Assembly (NCBI RefSeq): GCF_946479685.1
Contig: NZ_CAMLGS010000001.1
Coordinates: 62,001-126,000, forward strand
From: an uncultured Methylotenera sp.
GTDB taxonomy: Bacteria; Pseudomonadota; Gammaproteobacteria; Burkholderiales; Methylophilaceae
Reading direction: 5' to 3'
Length of the DNA stretch: 64,000 bases
Shown piece after piece: positions 40,138 through 49,714 of the stretch; position 1 is the stretch's first letter; each line of letters starts with the position of its first letter. The position numbers and the translations under genes are program-made. The notes below the pieces were generated by a model that made no database searches, was not told where the DNA came from, and saw only the letters and a program-made list of their open reading frames with translations.

Positions 40138-40845
40138 ATGCCAGCCAATATATTAGTAATTGAAGACGAACCAGCCATTCAAGAGCTACTAGCTCTCAAC
40201 ATCACCCAGGCTGGTCACAATGCAATCCGCGCGCTTAGCGGCGAAATTGCGCTAGACCTCATGCGTGAAACCGTGCCTGATTTAATCCTATTAGACTGGA
40301 TGCTACCTGGCATGAACGGGCTAGAGCTTGCCCGCAAACTTAAGGCAGATACTTACACCAAGAACATCCCTATCATTATGCTCACCGCCCGCGGCGAAGA
40401 GTATGACAAAGTGCGAGGCTTAGAAGTAGGCGCCGATGACTATGTAACAAAACCATTTAGCCCACGCGAGCTGAATGCACGCATCAAGGCGGTGTTACGT
40501 CGCAGAGCACCACAAATGACGGATGACCCGATAGAACTAAGCGGCCTACGCTTGGATCCGACCACTCACCGCGTGACCGGCAACCAAAAAACCATCGACC
40601 TAGGGCCGACTGAATTCAGGCTATTGCACTTCTTTATGACCAATGCAGAGCGTGTGCATACGCGTAGCCAATTGCTGGATAAAGTATGGGGTGACCGTGT
40701 ATTTGTTGAGGACCGCACGGTAGATGTTCATATTAGACGCCTACGCAATGCCTTATCTGCATCTGGCCATGAGGATTTGATTCAGACGGTAAGGGGTGCT
40801 GGCTACAGACTCTCGTCACAACCCAGCGAAGCTAGTCACAACTAG
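40138..40845 (+). CDS. phoB: Phosphate regulon response regulator
   Basis: 235 residues. The receiver domain (about 1-120) has acidic Glu9/Asp10, the phosphate-accepting Asp53 in LLDWMLPG and Lys in VTKPFSPREL. The C-terminal winged helix (about 135-230) shows RVHTRSQLLDKVWG and TVDVHIRRLRNAL. It activates phosphate starvation genes. The preceding triple PHO box indicates autoregulation. Confidence 0.95.
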   Translation: MPANILVIEDEPAIQELLALNITQAGHNAIRALSGEIALDLMRETVPDLILLDWMLPGMNGLELARKLKADTYTKNIPIIMLTARGEEYDKVRGLEVGADDYVTKPFSPRELNARIKAVLRRRAPQMTDDPIELSGLRLDPTTHRVTGNQKTIDLGPTEFRLLHFFMTNAERVHTRSQLLDKVWGDRVFVEDRTVDVHIRRLRNALSASGHEDLIQTVRGAGYRLSSQPSEASHN

Positions 40846-40951
40846 GTACGGCTGCTTGCTATAGTGTTTACACATGACATCAAAAACTCATGCTTAGTTG
40901 TAAATCCTCGCTATAATCACCGTAATAAAAAAACAACTGAAAATATGACTC

Positions 40952-42250
40952 GTGATTGATATACGCTGGAAAGCTGCCTTATTTATTTGCGCTCTAAGCA
41001 TCGTGAGCGTTTTTCTGTGGTTAATCTCAAGCTTGGTAACGGCTCTGGTGGTATTCACATTGGGGCTATTGCTTTACGTCGCGCGTCATATTTACTGGAT
41101 ACATCAACTCAACACCTGGCTGCAAACACCTGACTTACGTCAGGTGCCAGAAGGCTCAGGTCTGTGGGAAGATGTATACAGCAGCTTACTCAAATACGAG
41201 CGCAACAATATGCTCAAACAGACAGAGTTAAACTCTGCCTTAGAACGCTTTCAGATTGTGGCAAATGCGATTCCGGATGGACTGGTTATCCTGAGTGCGG
41301 CCAATACTATCGAGTGGTGTACATCGCATGCAGAATACCAACTCGGTCTGAACCTTGAAACTGACAAAAACCTGCCTATCGTCAACCTGCTGAGAAGCAG
41401 TCACTTCATCGCCTATTTGTACAACGAAGTGTATGACGAGCCATTTAAGCTTAAAGACATCAAGAGTACTGAATCCACCCTGGAGATTTGGCTAATTCCA
41501 CTAGCTACCAAACAAAAGCTCCTGATTAGCCGCGATGTCACCCAAATTGAAAAAGTGGACGCGATGCGTCGTGACTTTATTGCCAATGTGTCACACGAAT
41601 TACGCACACCATTGACTGTAGTGGGTGGTTTTATCGAAACGCTGTCAGATATGGAAGGCGCTATTCCTAGCAATATACGTAGCTACTTTGGCATGATGCA
41701 AGACCAAACCACACGTATGCGTCGCCTGATTGAAGACCTGCTCACACTATCACATATTGAAAGCAACACTCAGGCCCCTGACAACAACCCGATTAACATG
41801 TCCATGTTGATGAACATGTTACTGAATGACGCCAACGCATTAAGCCAAGGCAAACACAAAATCAGCGCCCAAACCAACCCGCACTTTGACTTATCCGGCG
41901 CGGTGGATGAGTTACAAAGCGCATTAGGCAACTTGGTGAGCAACGCCATACGCTACACACCTGAAGGCGGTGAAATTAACATTAGCTGGCAGCTACGCAA
42001 TAATCAGGGTATTTTTAGCGTCACAGACAATGGCATCGGCATTGACCAGCAGCACATTCATCGTTTAACTGAACGCTTTTACCGCGTGGATAGAGGCCGT
42101 AGCCGTGAAACTGGCGGCACAGGTTTAGGCTTATCTATCGTCAAGCACATTTTAACCAGACATCAGGCCAAACTTGAAATCACCAGTGAGTTGGGCACAG
42201 GCAGCACATTCAGTGCAGTGTTTCCTAAAGCGCGGATGATACAAAAATGA
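40952..42250 (+). CDS. phoR: Phosphate regulon sensor histidine kinase
   Basis: 432 residues from a GTG start. Two N-terminal membrane helices (about 8-45), a PAS-like domain (about 95-190), then a HisKA domain with the phosphate-accepting His215 in NVSHELRTPLT. The ATPase domain has N, G1 and G2 boxes (NLVSNAIRYTP, VTDNGIGI, GGTGLGLSIV). It pairs with PhoB. Its stop overlaps the next gene's ATG (ATGA). A TATAAT box at 40912-40917 may give phoR an extra promoter. Confidence 0.94.
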   Translation: MIDIRWKAALFICALSIVSVFLWLISSLVTALVVFTLGLLLYVARHIYWIHQLNTWLQTPDLRQVPEGSGLWEDVYSSLLKYERNNMLKQTELNSALERFQIVANAIPDGLVILSAANTIEWCTSHAEYQLGLNLETDKNLPIVNLLRSSHFIAYLYNEVYDEPFKLKDIKSTESTLEIWLIPLATKQKLLISRDVTQIEKVDAMRRDFIANVSHELRTPLTVVGGFIETLSDMEGAIPSNIRSYFGMMQDQTTRMRRLIEDLLTLSHIESNTQAPDNNPINMSMLMNMLLNDANALSQGKHKISAQTNPHFDLSGAVDELQSALGNLVSNAIRYTPEGGEINISWQLRNNQGIFSVTDNGIGIDQQHIHRLTERFYRVDRGRSRETGGTGLGLSIVKHILTRHQAKLEITSELGTGSTFSAVFPKARMIQK

Positions 42251-42996
42251 GCAAATGCGCCGCTCAGTTAAAAAGAATCACACCCTATATTAGCGGCCTC
42301 TTTTTACTATCGGCCTGCGCTAGCAATGTACCGCTAGATAAAAACAGTAAAAAAAGCGTTCCGGAACAAAAAGACCGCAGCACCTTTAGCCAAATTGCAA
42401 AAGCCGATATTGATAGAATGGCTGATGTAGAAATGCGCGAAAACGCACAGAGCTTACGCCTGCTGATGCTCAAGCTATACAAACGCAACCCGCAGGAATT
42501 AAAGAAAAGCACCTCTGACCCAGCAGAGAAAATGATAGATTGGGTATTTGATGGTGCAGCACAGCACCATTACCAACTCCCTGAAATTAACAACCTAGTG
42601 ACCACGGATGCCATTTTCTTGGCATTTAACCCAGAGTTCAAAGGCGACCGCGTACTCGCTTTTACCGTGGGCCTGCACACCATGCTGCTCAAGGCGCATA
42701 ACGATAAAACCGAGTTTTATTTCACAGACAGCCTAGACCCGCAACGCATATACAACGTAGCGCGCAATATAGAAATTGCGGTGTGGAAACTATCCAACGC
42801 CAGGGACGAAACCGGCACCCTGTATTTGCTGAGCAATGAGATTGGCGAGCATGATAAGAATTTATCATTTGAACGCGAGTTTGGGAAAATGATAGGCCGC
42901 ATAGACCTGTATGCGCTGGTGCTAGCGGAGAAGTCTCAGCGCATGATTTCACGTGTGGTGCAAAACCTCGCCACAGCGCTGTTTCTACCGTTCTAA
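42247..42996 (+). CDS. Lipoprotein of unknown function coupled to phoR
   Basis: 249 residues. The lipobox LSAC has its acylated Cys at residue 24, so the mature protein is a lipid-anchored envelope protein. No familiar domain is seen; the mature part is mostly helical and charged (DIDRMADVEMRENAQSLR). The start codon overlaps the phoR stop by four bases, so translation is coupled. Its expression should follow the PHO box. Function unknown; a link to phosphate sensing is inference. Confidence 0.82.
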   Translation: MSKCAAQLKRITPYISGLFLLSACASNVPLDKNSKKSVPEQKDRSTFSQIAKADIDRMADVEMRENAQSLRLLMLKLYKRNPQELKKSTSDPAEKMIDWVFDGAAQHHYQLPEINNLVTTDAIFLAFNPEFKGDRVLAFTVGLHTMLLKAHNDKTEFYFTDSLDPQRIYNVARNIEIAVWKLSNARDETGTLYLLSNEIGEHDKNLSFEREFGKMIGRIDLYALVLAEKSQRMISRVVQNLATALFLPF

Positions 42997-43120
42997 CCTT
43001 AACAGCAACAACTCTAACTCTCCGTTTCACCTTAATTTGGCAGCCCTAGTAGCAACGCGCATTGCGCTTAAAGCTGCTGCCGTCAATTAAGCAAAGCACC
43101 CTAACCGGCTGCCAAAAACA

Positions 43121-43157
43121 CAAACGCCCCATGTAAATCACATACATGGGGCGTTTG
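43121..43157 (-). terminator. Strong hairpin terminator behind the giant oxidoreductase
   Basis: A perfect 15-bp stem (43121-43135 with 43143-43157) around a 7-base loop. On the minus strand it is followed by TGTTTTTGG. It lies 23 bases after the stop of the DUF3683-type gene and also separates it from the convergent phoBR operon. Confidence 0.8.
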
Positions 43158-43179
43158 CACATAGGGTCATGCTTAACTG

Positions 43180-46100
43180 TTACAGCAATACTTTTTCAAT
43201 ACCGCCATTGTTAGCTTTATGTACATACTCTTGCATCCAGTTCTCGCCTAGAATATGTTTCGCCATTTCCACCACAATGTAGTCAGCTTCAATACCAGTA
43301 TCTTCACCGTAACGTGACAGACCTTGTAAGCAGCTTGGGCATGAAGTCAGTATCTTCACTTGCTCCTCTGGCGCGCCTACGGTCAAGCCCATTTGCTGCA
43401 TGCCTTTTTCCAGCTCTTCCTGCTTACGCATTTTCACCTGCGTAGAAATATCTGGACGTGCCACCGCAAAAGTACCGCTCTCACCGCAGCACCTGTCGTT
43501 CAATGCCACATCTTGGCCCATTAAAGTATTAGTTACTTCAAGCGGCTTGTAGGTCTTCATCGGCGTATGGCAAGGGTCATGGTACATATAGCGAGTACCG
43601 GTCACGCCCTGTAAGCGCATGTCTTTTTCCATCAGATACTCATGAATATCCAGCAAACGGCAGCCCGGGAATATCTTCTCGAACTCGTATTTTTGCAACT
43701 GATCCATACAAGTACCGCAAGACACGATTACCGTCTTAATATCCAGGTAATTCAATGTGTTAGCAACACGATGGAACAACACGCGGTTATCTGCTGTGAT
43801 TTCCTGACCTTTATCGTGATTGCCTGCAGAAGTTTGCGGGTAACCACAACATAAGTAGCCTGGCGGCAACACGGTAATTGCCCCTACTTCATACAGCATT
43901 GCCTGCGTCGCCAAACCCACATTAGAGAACAAACGCTCAGAGCCGCAGCCAGGGAAGTAGAACACTGCTTCTGAATCATCCGTCACCTTTTGCGGGTTAC
44001 GAATCACCGGAATCATATGATCATCTTCCAAGCCCAGCATCGCACGTGAGGTCTTAGACTGCATTTTCTTCGGCATAGGGCGATTAATGAAATGAATCAC
44101 CTGTGCTTTGATTTCAGGCTTACCTACGGTTGCCGGCGGATGTTTTTTATCGCGTAGCAAGCCAAAGCGCTTGGCCAGACCATGCGCAAAGTTTTGCGCT
44201 TTATAGCCCCAGTTAATCATTACGGTACGTAACAATTTAATAGTGGCCGGGTCTTTGGCGTTCAAGAATGCCATGCCTAGCGCGGTGCCTGGGTTAAATT
44301 GCTTTTTACCTTGCTCGCGCAGGAAGTTACGCATTTTGATAGAAACGTCACCAAAATCGATATCCACTGGACACGGTTTTTCACAGCGATGGCAAACCGT
44401 ACAATGGTCGGCTACATCGTTGAACTCATCAAAATGCTTGATTGAAATACCACGGCGCGTTTGCTCTTCATACAAGAAGGCTTCAATCAGTAAAGAGGTA
44501 CCTAAAATCTTGTTGCGTGGGCTATACAGCAAGTTAGCACGTGGCACATGCGTGGTACATACAGGCTTACACTTACCGCAGCGTAAGCAGTCACTGATAT
44601 CGTCTGCAATTTCACCAATGGCAGACTGCTCCATGATAATAGACTCTTGCTCTAGCAAGCCAAAGCTTGGTGTGTAGGCGTTTTCCAGCCCAGAACCAGC
44701 CATCAGCTTACCTTTGTTAAAGTGACCGTTAGGGTCCACTTTCTTTTTATAGTTGGTAAAGGTATCAATCGTGGCTTGATCCAAAAATTCCATTTTGGTA
44801 ATGCCGATACCATGCTCACCAGAAATCACGCCATCCAAGCCACGTGCCAGCGCCATCACTTTGGCAACGGCTGCGTGTGCATCTTGCATCATGCCGTAAT
44901 CATCGGAGTTTACTGGGATATTGGTATGCACGTTACCGTCGCCGGCATGCATGTGCAACGCAATAAACACACGGCTTTTCAGCACTTGCTTATGAATCTC
45001 GTCGCAACGCTCAAGGATTTTTTGATACTCGCGCCCAGCAAAAATATCCGCCATCGGACGCTTCAGCTCGCGCTTCCATGAAATGCGCAAATCATAAGAC
45101 TGCACAGCCCTAAACACATTTTCATAATGTGCATAGGCTTTACCAGCTTCGCCCAACACGGCAACTGGTTCATCCAGATGCTCTAGTACAAAGCTCCAGC
45201 GTGCACGCAGATCCGCCAGCAATGCCAACGCCATGGTTTGCTTGGTTTTCACCATGCCAGCGTCAGAGCCACCATCTTCATCCGGCTGCAACGGTAACTC
45301 GCCCTGCATAAAGGCTTCGAGCGCATCAATCAGTTTCAGTTTATTTCTGATCGACAAATCGATATTAATGCGCTCGATACCGTCTGAGTAATCACCTAAG
45401 CGCGGCAATGGGATCACCACGTCTTCGTTAATCTTAAAGGCATTGGTGTGTTTAGCAATGGCAGCGGTTCTGGCACGGTCTAGCCAGAATTTTTTACGAG
45501 ATTCGCTTGATACCGCGATAAAGCCTTCACCGTTACGTGCGTTACATAAACGCACCATGCTAGAAGCCACTTCACCCACTGCATTTTCATCATCAGATGC
45601 GATGTCTGCAATCAACACCATTTTCGGACGTTGCTGACGAGCAGCTTTGGTCGCATAACCCACCGCTTTGATATAACGCTCGTCCATATGCTCGAGACCG
45701 GCCATAATCACGGCTGGTGTCTGCTTAGCTGTTGCATCTAGGTAGTCTTTAATTTCCACAATCGCAGGCACGGCATGCGACACATTGCCAAAGAACTCCA
45801 AAGCCAAGGTACGCACATACTTAGGCATGCGGTGCAAGATAAAGGTGGCGCTGGTAATTAAGCCATCACAACCCTCTTTTTGAATACCAGGTAAACCAGA
45901 TAAGAATTTATCGGTAACGTCTTTACCCAAACCAACCTTACGGAAGCTAGGGCCTGGAATTTCTAAAATCTCAGGCTCAGACAGCAAGGTTTTCATGTCT
46001 TCGCTGTAGCGGCTGATTTTAAATCTAGCCATCTCGATGTCGTGAATCTTGCCTAGATTGTGGTCTAAGCGTTCAACTTCCATCCACTCACCGTCTGGCG

Positions 46101-47064
46101 TCACCATGCGCCATGACGCAAGGTTATCTAAGGCAGTACCCCATAGCACCGCTTTTTTACCGCCAGCGTTCATCGCCACGTTACCGCCAATGCAAGAAGC
46201 ATCGGCACTAGTTGGGTCACATGCAAACTCTAGGCCCGCATCAGATGCAGCCTCCATCGCACGTCTAGTCACCACGCCCGCACCACACTCAATGGTGGCC
46301 ACTTGACGCGCAACGCCAGGCAAGGTGCGCATTTGCACACCAGTATGCTGGTCTAATTTTTCTGTATTAATGACCGCTGACAACGGTGTTAATGGCACCG
46401 CACCGCCGGTATAGCCAGTGCCACCGCCACGTGGGATGATAGTAAGCCCTAACTCGATACATGCGCGCACTAATGCCGCAATTTCGCTCTCGGTGTCTGG
46501 CGTTAATACTAGGAATGGATATTCAACGCGCCAGTCGGTAGCATCGGTCACGTGAGACACGCGTGACAAACCGTCAAACTTGACGTTATCTTTGCGTGTG
46601 ATTTTTGAAAGTTTAGCCAGTGCTTTTTTGCGCAGGTTAGCTGTCTGTTTAAATTCATTTTCGAATTTAGTCACAGCTTGGCGCGCAGCCACAACCAGCT
46701 TCACTACTTTAGCGTTACCGGCACTGCGCTCATCAATCGCTGCAATGCGGTGTTTCAAGGCATCCACCAGCGCTTTGCAACGCTTAGGATTTTCTAATAA
46801 GTCATCTTGCAGATATGGGTTGCGTGATACTACCCACAAGTCGCCCAGCACTTCAAACAGCATGCGTGCGGAACGCCCAGTTTTACGCTCGCCGCGCAAT
46901 TCATTTAAAATACTCCAAATTTCTTCGCCAAGAAACCGAATGACAATTTCACGGTCAGAGAAAGAAGTATAGTTATAGGGAATTTCGCGCAAGCGCGTTG
47001 CAGGCTTAGGCTCTGCGTTTAAAATAGTGCTTAATAGAGGTGCGTTCATTGTAATTTTTGACAA
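43180..47064 (-). CDS. Giant FAD-linked and iron-sulfur oxidoreductase (DUF3683-FAD oxidase-Fe/S-CCG fusion)
   Basis: 1294 residues. Order of parts: an N-terminal DUF3683-like domain (about 1-150); a PCMH-type FAD domain with [16 protein letters not shown] (about 180-340); an FAD-oxidase C-terminal domain with [12 protein letters not shown] and GEHGIGITK (to about 790); two 4Fe-4S clusters ([11 protein letters not shown] and [11 protein letters not shown], about 835-930); and two CCG domains ([22 protein letters not shown]). This is a GlcD-GlpC-like fusion, probably a membrane-associated dehydrogenase of D-lactate, glycolate or another 2-hydroxy acid feeding the quinone pool. The substrate is not proven. 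Monocistronic, with a TATAAT box at 47087-47092. Confidence 0.88.
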   Translation of the reverse strand: MSKITMNAPLLSTILNAEPKPATRLREIPYNYTSFSDREIVIRFLGEEIWSILNELRGERKTGRSARMLFEVLGDLWVVSRNPYLQDDLLENPKRCKALVDALKHRIAAIDERSAGNAKVVKLVVAARQAVTKFENEFKQTANLRKKALAKLSKITRKDNVKFDGLSRVSHVTDATDWRVEYPFLVLTPDTESEIAALVRACIELGLTIIPRGGGTGYTGGAVPLTPLSAVINTEKLDQHTGVQMRTLPGVARQVATIECGAGVVTRRAMEAASDAGLEFACDPTSADASCIGGNVAMNAGGKKAVLWGTALDNLASWRMVTPDGEWMEVERLDHNLGKIHDIEMARFKISRYSEDMKTLLSEPEILEIPGPSFRKVGLGKDVTDKFLSGLPGIQKEGCDGLITSATFILHRMPKYVRTLALEFFGNVSHAVPAIVEIKDYLDATAKQTPAVIMAGLEHMDERYIKAVGYATKAARQQRPKMVLIADIASDDENAVGEVASSMVRLCNARNGEGFIAVSSESRKKFWLDRARTAAIAKHTNAFKINEDVVIPLPRLGDYSDGIERINIDLSIRNKLKLIDALEAFMQGELPLQPDEDGGSDAGMVKTKQTMALALLADLRARWSFVLEHLDEPVAVLGEAGKAYAHYENVFRAVQSYDLRISWKRELKRPMADIFAGREYQKILERCDEIHKQVLKSRVFIALHMHAGDGNVHTNIPVNSDDYGMMQDAHAAVAKVMALARGLDGVISGEHGIGITKMEFLDQATIDTFTNYKKKVDPNGHFNKGKLMAGSGLENAYTPSFGLLEQESIIMEQSAIGEIADDISDCLRCGKCKPVCTTHVPRANLLYSPRNKILGTSLLIEAFLYEEQTRRGISIKHFDEFNDVADHCTVCHRCEKPCPVDIDFGDVSIKMRNFLREQGKKQFNPGTALGMAFLNAKDPATIKLLRTVMINWGYKAQNFAHGLAKRFGLLRDKKHPPATVGKPEIKAQVIHFINRPMPKKMQSKTSRAMLGLEDDHMIPVIRNPQKVTDDSEAVFYFPGCGSERLFSNVGLATQAMLYEVGAITVLPPGYLCCGYPQTSAGNHDKGQEITADNRVLFHRVANTLNYLDIKTVIVSCGTCMDQLQKYEFEKIFPGCRLLDIHEYLMEKDMRLQGVTGTRYMYHDPCHTPMKTYKPLEVTNTLMGQDVALNDRCCGESGTFAVARPDISTQVKMRKQEELEKGMQQMGLTVGAPEEQVKILTSCPSCLQGLSRYGEDTGIEADYIVVEMAKHILGENWMQEYVHKANNGGIEKVLL

Positions 47065-47217
47065 ATAGCTTTGCTATTAAAGAATCATTATAACATGGTG
47101 TAAGCTGGCAAATAAGCGCGACTGTGATATGGTTATTTATCACACCCACACATTTATGATAGCAACACCCGAAAAAGATTCACCCAGAATATCCATTAAC
47201 AAAGTTAGACCATTAAG

Positions 47218-47718
47218 ATGAAACAATTATTAAAGAAATCTTTACTGCCGATTATTATTATTGCACTGCTAGCGCTGCTAGGGCTGCAATTGACCAAAAA
47301 GCCACAAGCGCCGGATGTGACATTCAACACGATTGATGGCAAACAAATCTCGATGGCATCACTGAAAGACAAGGTTGTCATCGTCAACTTCTGGGCCACC
47401 GACTGCCCAGGCTGCATCAAAGAAATGCCTGAGTTAATTAAAACATATAACACTTACCAATCCAAGGGGCTTGAAATCATAGCGGTTGCCATGCCACATG
47501 ATGAAATTTCGCAAATTAAAAATTACAGCCAAGCCCAGCACCTGCCTTTTCCGGTGACATATGACCAAAGCGCAGCCCTCACCGAACTATTCGGCAAGGT
47601 GCGACTAACACCCACTGCTTTTATCTACAACAAGCAAGGCGACTTGCTACAAAGAACCATGGGCGAGCTAGATTTTGCCGCATTACAACAACTACTAAAC
47701 AAAGAACTGGGCGCTTAA
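47218..47718 (+). CDS. TlpA-like thioredoxin-fold protein
   Basis: 166 residues with an N-terminal membrane anchor (about 8-26). The AhpC/TSA-redoxin fold contains the active-site motif DCPGC (about residues 63-67) and a cis-Pro loop LTPTAF. The periplasmic domain probably reduces disulfides, as TlpA/ResA proteins do in cytochrome maturation. Its stop is directly followed by the hemJ ATG (TAAATG), so they form one operon. Confidence 0.9.
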   Translation: MKQLLKKSLLPIIIIALLALLGLQLTKKPQAPDVTFNTIDGKQISMASLKDKVVIVNFWATDCPGCIKEMPELIKTYNTYQSKGLEIIAVAMPHDEISQIKNYSQAQHLPFPVTYDQSAALTELFGKVRLTPTAFIYNKQGDLLQRTMGELDFAALQQLLNKELGA

Positions 47719-48144
47719 ATGCTGTGGATTAAAGCGCTGCACATTATTTTCATCACAAGCTGGTTTGCTGGCCTATTTTATCTACCCAGATTATTTGTTA
47801 ACCACGCAATGGTGCTTGATAGCACCACACCAGACCACAACACTTCTGAGCGCCTAAAGCTGATGGAGCGCAAGCTATACCGCTTTATGCAGCCATTGGC
47901 TTTATTAGCACTAGGCTTTGGACTTTGGCTGTGGCTAGGTTACGGTATTGCAGGCGCATGGATGCATGCCAAGTTAACACTAGTTGCCGTACTGATAGGC
48001 TACCACTTTTACTGCGGCAAACTGGTGAGTGACTTCAAGCAGGATAAAAACCAACACAGCCATATTTGGTACCGCTGGTTTAATGAGCTTCCGGTACTTA
48101 TCCTGATTGCGGTTGTGATACTAGTTGTGGTTAAACCATTTTAA
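47719..48144 (+). CDS. hemJ: Protoporphyrinogen IX oxidase HemJ
   Basis: 141 residues with four membrane helices. It begins MLWIKALHIIFITSWFAGL and has LPRLFV and AKLTLV segments typical of HemJ (UPF0093), including the conserved His near residue 8 and Arg24. It oxidises protoporphyrinogen IX in haem synthesis. The size matches the family. It is coupled to the TlpA-like gene and followed after 14 bases by an unusual membrane protein gene. Confidence 0.92.
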   Translation: MLWIKALHIIFITSWFAGLFYLPRLFVNHAMVLDSTTPDHNTSERLKLMERKLYRFMQPLALLALGFGLWLWLGYGIAGAWMHAKLTLVAVLIGYHFYCGKLVSDFKQDKNQHSHIWYRWFNELPVLILIAVVILVVVKPF

Positions 48145-48158
48145 CGGGAAGATAAGCC

Positions 48159-48929
48159 ATGCATCATGATGACTCTGACCTGCTAGGCTCGTCCTGGCTC
48201 ATCTACATGTTAGCTAAATCCAGCAATACGCCTGAGGGGCGTTTATTGAGCCTGTTCGATATCTTGAACGACTGGCTCAAAGCACCCAACATGCTAAGAC
48301 ACTGCCAGCTAAGTGACTCCAACCACGCATTATTACTCAGCTACTGCACCGCACAGGCTCATGCCTTGGGGGCAGAAAATCCAGAAACACTAGCCGAGCA
48401 TATCGTGCTGATTGCGCGCAATGCCGCCCTGCAAGATATTGCACAACCGTTAAGCAATAGCTTAATGCATGCAAAAAAAGCAGCCAACGCGCTTATTCTG
48501 GCGCAGACCCAGCCGCCAGCAGCCACAGCCGTTAAACGGACGATCACCAAGCCTGCAACCTACGCTATCGCCGCGACCTTGATGCTTGCAATTGGCGCAA
48601 CACTGATTTGGGCACCTTTTTTACAAGAACAGCAAGCAGCACCACATCTGCGTGCTGCCGCAAACGATACACATAGCGCAGCACCAACACCACAGCCCTT
48701 GACCGCACAAGATGCAACACAGATGTATGCAAAATTCGAGCTGATGCGTCAAGGCTCATGCCAGTTTCCTGAAGTATTGCAAATGCCGGATAAGCATAAA
48801 GCCATTTATTTAGAAAACGTGGTGGGCGGAAAACTACCAGCCAACCTGGAAGATCTTGCCATCGCCAATGAATATATGGCAAAAATACGCTGCAACTACA
48901 CCCCCATGCTAATGGCTGCATCCAAGTAG
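48159..48929 (+). CDS. Membrane-anchored protein with a TetR-ligand-domain-like N-terminal half
   Basis: 256 residues. Residues 20-113 resemble the C-terminal part of the TetR protein encoded next: SSNTPEGRLLSLFDILNDWLKAP (21-43) matches residues 71-95 there, and the KKAANALI end (106-113) matches KTAAKILI. There is no DNA-binding domain. A linker, then one membrane helix (about 133-154), then an Ala/Pro stretch and a C-terminal domain with two Cys (about residues 207 and 245). With the N-terminus inside, the tail would be periplasmic. The gene follows hemJ by 14 bases. Function unknown. Confidence 0.75.
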   Translation: MHHDDSDLLGSSWLIYMLAKSSNTPEGRLLSLFDILNDWLKAPNMLRHCQLSDSNHALLLSYCTAQAHALGAENPETLAEHIVLIARNAALQDIAQPLSNSLMHAKKAANALILAQTQPPAATAVKRTITKPATYAIAATLMLAIGATLIWAPFLQEQQAAPHLRAAANDTHSAAPTPQPLTAQDATQMYAKFELMRQGSCQFPEVLQMPDKHKAIYLENVVGGKLPANLEDLAIANEYMAKIRCNYTPMLMAASK

Positions 48930-48950
48930 TAACACATTGAATAATAACAG

Positions 48951-48980
48951 TTGCAATCACGCTATACAGATTAGTATAAT
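48951..48980 (+). promoter_or_regulatory. Predicted promoter and palindromic operator of the TetR gene
   Basis: TTGCAA (48951-48956) and TATAAT (48975-48980) are 18 bases apart. The ATG lies only six bases after the -10 box, so the transcript would be leaderless. A short inverted repeat, TATAC (48963-48967) and GTATA (48974-48978), overlaps the -10 box, a fitting place for autorepression. Confidence 0.55.
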
Positions 48981-48986
48981 GGTGTC

Positions 48987-49550
48987 ATGACTGGCTTACG
49001 TGAAAAAATACTCACTACTGCGAGCAATTTATTTCAAACGCAGGGCATTAACTCGACTGGGGTTGATACCATAGTGGCTGTCGCCGGCACCACCAAAATG
49101 ACGCTATATAAATATTTTGGCAGCAAAGAAGTTCTGATTCTAGAGGTGCTGAAACAAGGCCATCAAGACTTTCAAAACTGGCTCAATGACAAACTGAGCA
49201 GTAACACCAAACAACCTAGCGAAAAACTGCAAAAGCTATTTGACTACATCGAAGAATGGGTCACCTCGCCTGATTTCCATGGTGTAGGCTTCATTAAAGC
49301 ATCGGCTGAGTTTCCGCAAGAAGATAACCCAGTACACCAATTATCTTCACAACAATCGCAGCAATTCAAGCAATACATCTACCATTTGGCCACAGAAGCC
49401 AATATCAAAGACGCAGAAGGCTTATCGCTGCAATTATCCTTGATATTTGAAGGCGCGGTACAGGCTGAGCAAATGAAACGCGGCTCTGGCGCAATTAAAT
49501 ATGCGAAGACCGCGGCTAAAATACTGATTGACGGCGCATCCAAGCACTAA
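48987..49550 (+). CDS. TetR-family transcriptional regulator
   Basis: 187 residues. The N-terminal helix-turn-helix (about 5-50) is classic: LREKILTTASNLF, GVDTIVAVAGTTKMTLYKYFGSKE. The rest is the helical ligand-binding domain with LFDYIEEWVTSP near residue 84 and a TetR_C-type end (AKTAAKILIDG). It probably represses itself and perhaps neighbours. Its C-terminal part resembles the N-terminal half of the protein encoded upstream. Ligand unknown. Confidence 0.9.
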   Translation: MTGLREKILTTASNLFQTQGINSTGVDTIVAVAGTTKMTLYKYFGSKEVLILEVLKQGHQDFQNWLNDKLSSNTKQPSEKLQKLFDYIEEWVTSPDFHGVGFIKASAEFPQEDNPVHQLSSQQSQQFKQYIYHLATEANIKDAEGLSLQLSLIFEGAVQAEQMKRGSGAIKYAKTAAKILIDGASKH

Positions 49551-49714
49551 CGACTGCCGTCACATCCGCTCGGCGCATATCCATACAGATTAAACTTAAC
49601 CCAAGCATTACCCCTAGCATTACATGCTGGCATCACACCTGCCCAACTATTAAACTTGCCTAGCTGGGCTAATACCTAAGATAATGATTCTTTTTTCATT
49701 TCTGCGTTAATTCC

